Below are positions 1 to 8,321 of a DNA stretch of 64,000 bases, piece after piece; the stretch's first letter is position 1, and each line of letters starts with the position of its first letter. A program made the translations under genes and the position numbers. A model generated the notes under the pieces. It saw only the letters and a list, made by a program, of their open reading frames with translations. It searched no databases and was not told the origin of the DNA. Origin of the DNA: Clostridia bacterium (lineage in GTDB: Bacteria; Bacillota; Clostridia; Oscillospirales; CAG-272); NCBI GenBank assembly GCA_017536475.1, contig JAFXHH010000001.1, forward strand, positions 26,879 to 90,878, read 5' to 3'.

Positions 1-90
1 TATGATTTTATTTGTTTATAGACTCATAACAAATTTTTATACGATGATACCGTATGTATCCTTCTTCTAATAAACATTCAGGAGATTCTT

Positions 91-1068
91 ATGCGAGACA
101 AAAAGATAAGTATTATTGTTCCCATATACAATATGGAAAAATATCTTAAACGATGTGTAGATTCGATATTAACACAGACATACACGAATCTTGAGATCAT
201 ATTGGTGGATGACGGCTCCTCAGATTCGTCTTCCGAGATATGTGACCAATATGCCGAGCAGGATAGCCGTGTTAAAGTAGTACATAAGACTAATGGAGGA
301 CTTTCATCGGCGCGAAATGCAGGACTTGACATCGCTACTGGAGATTACATTGGCTTTGTGGACAGCGATGACTTTATATCCGATAAAATGTACGAGGTCC
401 TTCTTACGATAATAGAGGATAAGGGTGTCAGAATATCAGGAGTTGATGGCTTTTGCTTTTGCCGAGACGAGCAGCTTTCAATGGCTAATATAGGCAAGAG
501 TGAAACTCTTACTTGTTGTGATTACTTAAGTTATGCTACGGGACTTTTAACAAGAACTTCCAATTCTTCTGTTTGCAGTAAATTGTTTGATGCGAAGCTC
601 TTTACTTGTCGTCGCTTTGAAGAGGGAAAATTAAACGAGGATTCACTTTTATTGTTTTACCTTCTTATGGAAGATAAGTGTGATTATGCATATACCAATA
701 TGAGCCATTATTATTACTTTCGTCGCGAAGGAAGTATTTGTAATCAACACTTTGGCAACGTATATTCAAGTTTAGTTGAAAACAATCTTGAAATTGAGAA
801 ATATGTAATTGAGGAAGACATCAAAATTTCCAAAGAGGCAAATGATGCTGTGCTATACGCCTGTGCGATATATCTTATACTGATACCGCACTACAGATAT
901 TTGAAAAAGGAGAAGTTTACCGAAAAGGTCCTATGTGAAGCCAAAAGAAGACGAAAAACTATTTTGACATCAAATCTACGAAAAAGGGACAGATATGTGC
1001 TTTTTGCCTTTACATTTTTCCCGAGATTAACAAAATGGTTTATAGATCTTAAGAGAAAAAACAAATAA
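91..1068 (+). CDS. Family 2 glycosyltransferase
   Basis: Probable sugar transferase (325 aa) acting at the cytoplasmic face of the membrane in surface glycan assembly. The N-terminal GT-A fold is clear: a VPIYN start, the nucleotide-binding DDGS at residues 40-43, the GGLSSARNAG helix, and the metal-binding DSDD at residues 91-94. The C-terminal 200 residues are variable and give no acceptor specificity. The ATG at 91 follows AGGAG at 80-84. It is the first complete gene of a forward operon that probably begins left of the window, and it is AT-rich like the next six genes. The family is certain; the donor and acceptor sugars are unknown. Confidence 0.9.
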   Translation: MRDKKISIIVPIYNMEKYLKRCVDSILTQTYTNLEIILVDDGSSDSSSEICDQYAEQDSRVKVVHKTNGGLSSARNAGLDIATGDYIGFVDSDDFISDKMYEVLLTIIEDKGVRISGVDGFCFCRDEQLSMANIGKSETLTCCDYLSYATGLLTRTSNSSVCSKLFDAKLFTCRRFEEGKLNEDSLLLFYLLMEDKCDYAYTNMSHYYYFRREGSICNQHFGNVYSSLVENNLEIEKYVIEEDIKISKEANDAVLYACAIYLILIPHYRYLKKEKFTEKVLCEAKRRRKTILTSNLRKRDRYVLFAFTFFPRLTKWFIDLKRKNK

Positions 1069-1084
1069 AATATTGGAGAAATAT

Positions 1085-2071
1085 ATGTATTATGTGACAA
1101 ATATGCTTGCAAAACCCAAAAAGGTGCGAACAAGCCAAATGAATTCGGTGCAGAATATTGATAAAGCCTTAGAAATATATATAAAAAATGCGTTTGTATG
1201 TCTCTACTCTGTAAAACAGTATAATTCCAATGTTAATTGCATATTTTTTGTGGATTTTGATCTTGGTGATGAGTGGAGTAACCTGTTTAAAAAATACGGT
1301 ATCACAGTTAGCTATGTAAAATTCGGTGATTTTTCCATAGGGGATCAATTCAACTGGGGAATAGTTCAATATAGATATGACGTTATTAATAAGTTGTGTG
1401 AAATTATGAATGATGACGATCAGGTTATTATGCTCGATACCGATGTAGTTTGTGTTGGTAGTCTCGATAATATATTCAAAGAAATTGAGCATCGTCTCTG
1501 TTTATTTGACGTGCAACACTCGCTTGACGCAAGAGACCGAAGAAGTATTCTGAATAATTATTTAAAAATATATCCGAATGAGAGCCATTGTGAGCTAATC
1601 CACTATGGCGGAGAGTTTATAGGTGCTCGTAAGAGTGATCTGGTGAAAGTGTTGGATGAATCAGCCAAAGTCATAGGTCTTGGTAACTCTACAATGGGGC
1701 TTGTAAACTTTAATGACGAGCATATTACTTCCATAGCAGTCGACAACTTGAAAAAGCAAGGATTAATAGTCAATAATGCCAATGCGTATATATATCGATA
1801 TTGGACAAGCTATAATTTTCGTTGTCCGAATTTTTATCTGGCATCCACCAACTATTACTATAATCCTGTAGTTCTTTGGCATCTTCCTGTAGAAAAGAAG
1901 TTCGGAATTATGAAGGTGTACCAGTACATCATTAAACGAAAAACAATGCCATCCACGAAAAAAATGGCAGCATGGTTTGGCTTTCCCAAGATTACGAGAA
2001 CACATATGGTAAGTTACTTTTTTGTACGCGTATTTGACTATCTGAAGAATAATTTTTCAAAAAACACCTAA
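1085..2071 (+). CDS. Glycosyltransferase, GT8-like
   Basis: A 328-residue protein that looks like a retaining GT-A sugar transferase. The clearest mark is MLDTDVVCVGSLDNI, a DxD motif in the setting typical of GT8-like enzymes, followed by a GGEFIGA segment and a C-terminal WHLP. I chose the ATG at 1085 because GGAGAA at 1075-1080 lies six bases upstream; a TTG at 1073 is in frame but overlaps that ribosome site. It starts 16 bases after the preceding stop. Assignment to GT8 rather than a related DxD family is from motif context only. Confidence 0.72.
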   Translation: MYYVTNMLAKPKKVRTSQMNSVQNIDKALEIYIKNAFVCLYSVKQYNSNVNCIFFVDFDLGDEWSNLFKKYGITVSYVKFGDFSIGDQFNWGIVQYRYDVINKLCEIMNDDDQVIMLDTDVVCVGSLDNIFKEIEHRLCLFDVQHSLDARDRRSILNNYLKIYPNESHCELIHYGGEFIGARKSDLVKVLDESAKVIGLGNSTMGLVNFNDEHITSIAVDNLKKQGLIVNNANAYIYRYWTSYNFRCPNFYLASTNYYYNPVVLWHLPVEKKFGIMKVYQYIIKRKTMPSTKKMAAWFGFPKITRTHMVSYFFVRVFDYLKNNFSKNT

Positions 2072-2106
2072 AATATAAAAAATCATTATAGGGAACCATA
2101 GAAGAG

Positions 2107-3246
2107 ATGAAGATTGCTTTTTTCTCGAATTTTTTAAATCACCATCAGTTGCCGTTGTGCGAGGCTTTTTGTCGCACAGAAGGTATAGAGTTTAAGTTTG
2201 TTGCGTGTGAAAAAATTCCTGATGACAGGATAAAAATGGGATACGAGGATATGAACGCGAAATATCCGTTTGTTCTTCGTGCTTACGAGGACTCGGCGGC
2301 AGCAGAAAAGATAGCGTTGGAATACGACGCGGTTATTTTCGGTGCATGTCCAACAAATTACATAGCTCTCCGAATGGAAGAGAATAAGCTTTCCTTCCGT
2401 TTCTGCGAAAGATCACTGAAAAAAGGAACATGGCGTCGTTTTATTCCGAGAACTCGTAGAAAGATATATGAGGGATATACCAAGTATAAAAAGAAAAAAC
2501 TTTATATTTTAGGAGCAAGCTCTTACGCCGCATCAGATCTGGCTCTTTGCGGATTCGATAAGAAAAAATGCTTCCAGTGGGGATATTTCCCTGCGGTTTA
2601 CGAAAAGGATCTTGAAGCTGTTTTTTGCGGAAAGCGTGAAAACAAGGTGCCCGAGATACTTTATGCGGGCAGACTCTTACCGCTTAAGCATGTTCTTGAT
2701 ACTGTTAAGGCGGTGCATAATCTCAAAAAGCAGAATATTGAGGCGCACTTTACCATTGTCGGTGAGGGCGAGAGCGCTGAGGGGATAAAGAAGTACGTTG
2801 AAAAATACGACCTCTCGGACAGGGTGGATATGTTGCCCTTTACGTCTCCCGAGAGAGTCAGAGAATATATGGACAGAGCTGATATTTTCGTTTTCTCCAG
2901 CAATTTTTATGAGGGCTGGGGAGCTGTGGTCAACGAGGCTATGAACAGTGCCTGTGCCTTGGTGGTCAGCCATGCGGTTGGCTCGGCGGCATATCTGATA
3001 CGAAGCGGTGAGAATGGCTACGTATATAAGTTTGCCGACGTTGGCGAGCTTATGGAAAAGCTTAAGGCTCTTGTAAACGACAGAGAATTGAGAGAAAGCT
3101 TCGGAAGTGAAGCCTATAAGACGATCACGGAGCTTTGGACGGCTGAAGTTGCTGCCGAGAGGTTTATCGAGCTTTGTAAAGCAATAGAGCGAGACGAGGA
3201 CTACCGTTCACTTTATGTGAGTGGACCTTGCAGCGCGGTGAAATAA
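2107..3246 (+). CDS. Family 4 glycosyltransferase
   Basis: A GT-B type sugar transferase of 379 residues, normal for family 4. The C-terminal Glycos_transf_1 half shows LYAGRLLPLKHVLDTV, then FTIVGEGES, and the EX7E signature in FYEGWGAVVNEAM, which in this family contacts the nucleotide-sugar donor. There is no signal peptide or obvious membrane segment, so it should act on lipid-linked intermediates from the cytosol. It belongs to the same AT-rich run of transferases; the sugar cannot be predicted. Confidence 0.88.
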   Translation: MKIAFFSNFLNHHQLPLCEAFCRTEGIEFKFVACEKIPDDRIKMGYEDMNAKYPFVLRAYEDSAAAEKIALEYDAVIFGACPTNYIALRMEENKLSFRFCERSLKKGTWRRFIPRTRRKIYEGYTKYKKKKLYILGASSYAASDLALCGFDKKKCFQWGYFPAVYEKDLEAVFCGKRENKVPEILYAGRLLPLKHVLDTVKAVHNLKKQNIEAHFTIVGEGESAEGIKKYVEKYDLSDRVDMLPFTSPERVREYMDRADIFVFSSNFYEGWGAVVNEAMNSACALVVSHAVGSAAYLIRSGENGYVYKFADVGELMEKLKALVNDRELRESFGSEAYKTITELWTAEVAAERFIELCKAIERDEDYRSLYVSGPCSAVK

Positions 3247-3264
3247 CTTTATTAAGGATTACAT

Positions 3265-4425
3265 ATGAAAATATTCATTTCACTATCCGACACGTGTGTC
3301 GGCGGTGTCACGACTGCTGCTGTGAATTTAGCTAATGAGTTGGTGTCTCGCGGCCACAAGGTTTTCTTCCTCGATATGTCTAGAGAAAATGCCTGTGCAG
3401 ACCGTCTGAGAGATGGCGTCAAGCTACCTGCTCTTAAGGGAAAGTCAAGACTTTGGAACATTGGTCTCGAAAATATAAAACAAGCACGAGGATTAAAAAA
3501 GCTTGGCATACTTGCTCTCGGGTTTATAAAAAAGCTGACTATACGTTCAGGGCTTTGGTATAAGCTGATCTTTTCAAAATTCAATAAGGGTGAGAGCTTT
3601 GACGTGGCAATCGCTTTCCGTCAGTGCGCTCCTTGCTATTCCTTTGTGTTAAATAAGGTCAATGCGAAGAGAAAAATGGGATTTGTTCACGGTGAGCTGA
3701 CATATATGGGCGACATATCCTCGTGGAAAAAGTATATGCCGAGCTTTGATAAGATCGCTTACGTTTCAAATGCAGTAAGAGAGCAATTCGTTGCAAAATA
3801 TCCCGAGCTTGATAAAAATGCTTGTACCGTGTATAACACTTTTGACGTTGAGCAAATAAAAAGGCTTGCCGAAGATGAATGTGACTTGTTTTTTGATGAA
3901 AGCAAGGTCAATATTGTTACGGTGGCGAGGATAGATAATGCCTTTAAGCAGACTCAATGGATAGTTGAGATCTGTAAAAGATTGAAAAACGAGACCGACA
4001 CGCCTTTTCATTGGTATGTGGTTGGCAACGGCCCCGATTTTGACAAAACTTTGGCTCTTTCAAAGGAGCAGGAAACAGACGATGTGCTGACATTCGTGGG
4101 GAATAAAAATAATCCTTATACATACATAAAACAAAGCGATTTTACAGTGCTGACCTCAAAGTCGGAGTCGTACGGGCTTGTGGTTGTCGAATCACTTATA
4201 TTACAAAGACCTGTCGTTGTTGCTGAGTATCCTGCAGTTTATGAAATAATTGAAGATGGAAAGCATGGCCTTATTGCGAAGCAGAACGTGGATAGCATTT
4301 CGGACTGCGTTTGTAAAATGATAGACGATCGTGACGGAATAAGAGATAAATGTGAGGCTTATCTTGCAGCTTTGATGATTAATAATGATACTGCTTACAG
4401 TCAATTTTTAAAGGCTGTCGAGTAA
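3265..4425 (+). CDS. Family 4 glycosyltransferase
   Basis: A second GT-B transferase (386 aa). It opens with SDTCVGGVTTAAVNLANEL, the glycine-rich acceptor-side loop common in GT4 enzymes, and has the EX7E donor motif in SKSESYGLVVVESLIL. The start ATG follows AAGGA and lies 18 bases after the preceding stop, consistent with co-transcription. It differs enough from the gene before it that the pair is not a recent duplication. Confidence 0.88.
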   Translation: MKIFISLSDTCVGGVTTAAVNLANELVSRGHKVFFLDMSRENACADRLRDGVKLPALKGKSRLWNIGLENIKQARGLKKLGILALGFIKKLTIRSGLWYKLIFSKFNKGESFDVAIAFRQCAPCYSFVLNKVNAKRKMGFVHGELTYMGDISSWKKYMPSFDKIAYVSNAVREQFVAKYPELDKNACTVYNTFDVEQIKRLAEDECDLFFDESKVNIVTVARIDNAFKQTQWIVEICKRLKNETDTPFHWYVVGNGPDFDKTLALSKEQETDDVLTFVGNKNNPYTYIKQSDFTVLTSKSESYGLVVVESLILQRPVVVAEYPAVYEIIEDGKHGLIAKQNVDSISDCVCKMIDDRDGIRDKCEAYLAALMINNDTAYSQFLKAVE

Positions 4426-4441
4426 TTAAGGAGAAATAAGG

Positions 4442-5539
4442 TTGAATAGTGCGCTTGTTAGTATTATCGTGCCTGTATACAGGGTGGAATATTGGCTGCC
4501 TAAGTGTATAAAAAGTCTTTTGGCACAGACTTATAAAAATATTGAGATCATTCTTGTTGATGACGGTTCTCCAGATAAAAGTGGAACAATTTGCGACAAA
4601 TTTGCCAAAAAAGACAGCAGAATTAAGGTAATACATAAAGAAAACGGCGGTGTCTCTTCCGCAAGAAACGCCGGCATTGACGCGGCAGAGGGAGAATACA
4701 TCTGTTTTGTCGATTCGGACGATTGGCTGTCTGAGGATGCCATTGAAACCCTATATGCCGAGTTTTTGAAAAATAACGTTCAGATCGTTATAGCCAATAT
4801 GATCACTGTTGGCAAAAGAAATGGGTTATTTAGGTTAGTTAATAAAGAAAGGATCATTTCATTTAATGACCCTGATAATTTGTTTTTGGATCTGTATCAG
4901 GAAAGTTCATTGGGCGGTCTTGTTAATAAATTGTTCGTGGCTTCACTTATCAAGGATAATACCATAAGACTAAAAGAGGGAATGAAGTTTGGAGAAGACG
5001 TTTTGTTCCTTTTGGAGTGCTTCAAGCATTGTAGCGCGATCTCATTGATAGAAAAACCGATTTATTACTATAACAGATTGGTGTCTGAGTCTGCGATTAC
5101 CCGTTATTATCCCGAGCTGACCGACTGGATGCTTGTGCTTACTGAGGCAAGGCATGACCTGGTTAATGAAAAAGGGGAGCAGTACAAAAACGGATTGTTG
5201 TATGTTGCCAAAACAGCATTGATAGATTTTGAATATATCATAAATTGTACTTGCCTAAAAAAGATACCCAAGACTGAGGCGATAAAGATATTTGAAAAAG
5301 CTTATGATGCTTTTAAGCCGTATTTTTATCCCGATTTGTTAAAGGCTGGAACGGTAGAATATTGCATTTATGATAGAATTATTGAAAAATATTGTAAAAC
5401 GTCTGATTTTTGTGGACTTTATCAAAAAACACAACAGAAATATATTTTACATCCACAAAAATTGAAAGGTAGATTGAAGAGCATTTTAGCAAAAGGATAT
5501 TTTTCTTTGAAACGACGGATGTACAAATATATTTTGTAA
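4442..5539 (+). CDS. Family 2 glycosyltransferase
   Basis: A GT-A transferase of 365 residues that resembles the gene at 91-1068 in its first 100 residues: VPVYR, DDGSPDKSG, GGVSSARNAG and DSDDW are all present. The C-terminal part diverges, so the two probably add different linkages. Translation starts at a TTG at 4442 preceded by AAGGAG; no better start is in frame. It is the fifth transferase in the run and sits directly before the flippase. Confidence 0.88.
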   Translation: MNSALVSIIVPVYRVEYWLPKCIKSLLAQTYKNIEIILVDDGSPDKSGTICDKFAKKDSRIKVIHKENGGVSSARNAGIDAAEGEYICFVDSDDWLSEDAIETLYAEFLKNNVQIVIANMITVGKRNGLFRLVNKERIISFNDPDNLFLDLYQESSLGGLVNKLFVASLIKDNTIRLKEGMKFGEDVLFLLECFKHCSAISLIEKPIYYYNRLVSESAITRYYPELTDWMLVLTEARHDLVNEKGEQYKNGLLYVAKTALIDFEYIINCTCLKKIPKTEAIKIFEKAYDAFKPYFYPDLLKAGTVEYCIYDRIIEKYCKTSDFCGLYQKTQQKYILHPQKLKGRLKSILAKGYFSLKRRMYKYIL

Positions 5540-5560
5540 GAAACGGAAGGATTAGATACA

Positions 5561-7027
5561 ATGGCTGAAGACAAGAGCGGTTTAAAAGATAAAGCTTTTA
5601 AAGGCTTGTTTTGGAAATTTTCTGAGAGAGCACTGGTGCAGATAGTATCTCTTATAGTATCTATAGTGTTGGCAAGATTGTTAACACCCGATGATTACAG
5701 CGTGGTAGGAATTGTTGGGGTATTTTATGCTTTTGCGAACGTTTTAATATCCGCCGGATTCAACTCTGCACTGATTCAAAAAAAGGACGCAATCGTAGAG
5801 GATTATTCGGGAGTTTTGTGGATAAGCCTTGGTGCAGCGGTTGTTATGTACGGTATAATATTTTTTGCCGCACCGTATATAGCTCGGCTGTATGAAAAAG
5901 AGATCTTGACGCTGATCTTCAGAATAATGGGATTGTCGTTTATAATCAACGCCTTTAAATCGGTCTTGTGTGCTCGCATATCAAATCAGCTTCAGTTTAA
6001 AAAATTTTTTTGGTCGACCTTTATCGGCACCGCTGCGTCTGCGGTAATAGGAATCACAATGGCTTTAAAGGGCTTTGGACCTTGGGCGCTGGTAGGACAG
6101 CAGATGTCCAATTCAATAATTGATACTTTGATACTAACCTTTACCACAAAGATCAAATACGTTTTCCGCGGCTCAACGAAAAATATCCCCTCTCTTTTTA
6201 ATTATGGCTGGAAAATATGGGCTTCGGGAATAATACATACGATATATCAGGAGATAAACCCCTTGATTATCGGTTTGAAATATTCAGGTGCGGATCTTGC
6301 TTACTATTCAAAGGGGGGGACATTTCCCGGAATAGTAAATTCGACCTTGTGCGATACCGTGTCTGCTGTTATGTTCCCGGTCATGTCAAAGATGCAAGAG
6401 GAAAAAGACGCTTTGCTTAAATATACACGACAGTTTATAAGCGGGGCATCATTTCTGATATTTCCTATGATGTTGGGATTTTTAGCGGTTTCGGAGAATT
6501 TTGTAAGAGTTGTGCTGACCGATAAGTGGCTTCCTGCCGTTATTTATATGCAAATTTTTTGCATAGTATATATGTTCAATATTATCCATACAGGGAATCT
6601 TCAGGTGATAAGAGCACTGGGTAGAAGTGACGTAACACTTATAATGGAGATAATAAAAAAATTCTCTTATGCCGTAGTAATTTTGTTGTTTGTACTGTTT
6701 TCAAATGGACCTGAGATGCTTGCGGTGGCGTCGATAGTGAACACGTTGATCGCAACGGTAATAAACACTGTGCCGAATGTAAAATTTATAGGATATAAGA
6801 TGAGGTATCAGCTGTACGATCTTTTACCCAATCTGATAACGTCGATAATAATGTGTGTATGTGTATTGTTGATAGGCAGATTGGAGCTTAATATCTATCT
6901 TTTGCTTTTCATTCAGGTGTTTTCCGGAGTGGTTATATATTTAACATTGAATATATTGATAAGAAATCCTAACCTCAAGTTTGCGGTCAACACGGTAAAA
7001 GGTTTCTTGAAGCGTAAAAATGTTTAA
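5561..7027 (+). CDS. Wzx-type polysaccharide flippase
   Basis: An integral membrane protein of 488 residues from the MOP (Polysacc_synt) superfamily, which flips lipid-linked glycan repeat units across the membrane. The N-terminus has a charged amphipathic start followed by LARLLTPDDYSVVGIVGV, a typical Wzx/MviN-like signature, and there are about twelve to fourteen hydrophobic stretches through to the C-terminus. Its place after five transferases supports a Wzx-dependent pathway. No Wzy-like polymerase is visible in this window; it may lie left of base 1. Confidence 0.85.
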   Translation: MAEDKSGLKDKAFKGLFWKFSERALVQIVSLIVSIVLARLLTPDDYSVVGIVGVFYAFANVLISAGFNSALIQKKDAIVEDYSGVLWISLGAAVVMYGIIFFAAPYIARLYEKEILTLIFRIMGLSFIINAFKSVLCARISNQLQFKKFFWSTFIGTAASAVIGITMALKGFGPWALVGQQMSNSIIDTLILTFTTKIKYVFRGSTKNIPSLFNYGWKIWASGIIHTIYQEINPLIIGLKYSGADLAYYSKGGTFPGIVNSTLCDTVSAVMFPVMSKMQEEKDALLKYTRQFISGASFLIFPMMLGFLAVSENFVRVVLTDKWLPAVIYMQIFCIVYMFNIIHTGNLQVIRALGRSDVTLIMEIIKKFSYAVVILLFVLFSNGPEMLAVASIVNTLIATVINTVPNVKFIGYKMRYQLYDLLPNLITSIIMCVCVLLIGRLELNIYLLLFIQVFSGVVIYLTLNILIRNPNLKFAVNTVKGFLKRKNV

Positions 7028-7036
7028 GAGGAAAAG

Positions 7037-8170
7037 ATGAAAATAAGTCGTATTATAAAAATATTAAAGAACAATTTTACACCACTAAAAAATGTGATCT
7101 TGTTTGAAAGTATTCCTGACGTATCAGATAATACCAAAGCGGTCTTTGATGAAATGATAAAAAGGGAATTGAACCGAAAATACAAGCTTGTTTGGATTGT
7201 TTCGGGTAATAGCCATAGATTCAAGAATTACGATAATGTTTTCTATCTTGATGAGAACGATCCGAAGCAAAAGCGCCAGATTCAAAAGCTGATGATAAGC
7301 GCTAAATGTATGATCTGCTGTAACAGATTTTTGCCAAGAATGAGATGGGGACAAAAAACCTTCTATCTTTCTCACGGAACAACGGTTAAAAGTGTCAAGA
7401 GTTATTATACCATTCCGGATAGAATTGATTATTTTATAGTAACTTCTGAAAATGTGATGGATTTACAGTCATACGAATTGAATTTTGATAAATCAAGGAC
7501 CATTCCTTTAGGATTTCCAAGGAATGATGCTTTGACAAAATCAAATTTAGATGTAAAGGGTTATTTACATACTCATTGTAAAAAGGTGATAGTGTGGTAT
7601 CCTACTTTTCGTCAGCACAAAGGTGGGCTGAAAAGTGCGTCTGATGTGACTTTGCCAATACTTCACAACGAAGAGTTAGCAGTTGAACTAAACAAATCAG
7701 CAATTGAAAATGATGTGTTAATTGTTTTGAAACCGCATTTTGCTCAAGATGTTACTTATATTAAGGATATGAAGCTTAGTAATATCAGATTTATTGGAGA
7801 AGATTTCTTTGAAGAAAATAATATTTGCTCTTATGAATTTGTTGCCGGTTGTGATGCTTTGATAACCGATTATTCTTCAATATATTTTGATTATACCCTT
7901 TGCAATAAACCGATAGCGGTTATTTGGGAAGATATTGAAGAATATAGTAAAAATCCCGGATTGATTGATAATTACGAGTATTATTTAAGAGGTGCTGAAA
8001 AGCTTTATACGTTAGATGATTTAAAGGCATTTGTCGCAAGGTTAGCTGATGGAACAGATCTGTTGAAAGATGAAAGAAATAGCGTTATGAGAGAGGTAAA
8101 TATATCAAATGATGGAAAAAACTCAGAACGAGTTGTGAATTTCATTATGGATAAATTGAGAATAACTTGA
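7037..8170 (+). CDS. CDP-glycerol glycerophosphotransferase-family protein
   Basis: A 377-residue protein of the TagB/TagF (Glyphos_transf) family, which normally moves an alditol phosphate from a CDP-activated donor onto a glycan or teichoic acid. Motifs seen are YLSHGTTVKSVK, LKPHFAQDV and ITDYSSIYFDYTLCNKP, in the usual order. The start ATG follows GAGGAAAAG. It is the last gene before the phosphonate block, whose first enzyme carries cytidylyltransferase folds. I infer it may transfer a CMP-activated phosphonate rather than glycerol phosphate; this is not shown by the sequence. Confidence 0.8.
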   Translation: MKISRIIKILKNNFTPLKNVILFESIPDVSDNTKAVFDEMIKRELNRKYKLVWIVSGNSHRFKNYDNVFYLDENDPKQKRQIQKLMISAKCMICCNRFLPRMRWGQKTFYLSHGTTVKSVKSYYTIPDRIDYFIVTSENVMDLQSYELNFDKSRTIPLGFPRNDALTKSNLDVKGYLHTHCKKVIVWYPTFRQHKGGLKSASDVTLPILHNEELAVELNKSAIENDVLIVLKPHFAQDVTYIKDMKLSNIRFIGEDFFEENNICSYEFVAGCDALITDYSSIYFDYTLCNKPIAVIWEDIEEYSKNPGLIDNYEYYLRGAEKLYTLDDLKAFVARLADGTDLLKDERNSVMREVNISNDGKNSERVVNFIMDKLRIT

Positions 8171-8321
8171 GGCAATAATGTATAAGCTTATTACTTACGG
8201 AACATTTTGAATTTACATTATGTACATATAAATCTTTCAAGGAAAGCAAAACAACTTGGAAATATCTACTACAAAGATTAAAAGAGATTCAAAAAATAAT
8301 AAAAATATAGAGGTTTAAATT

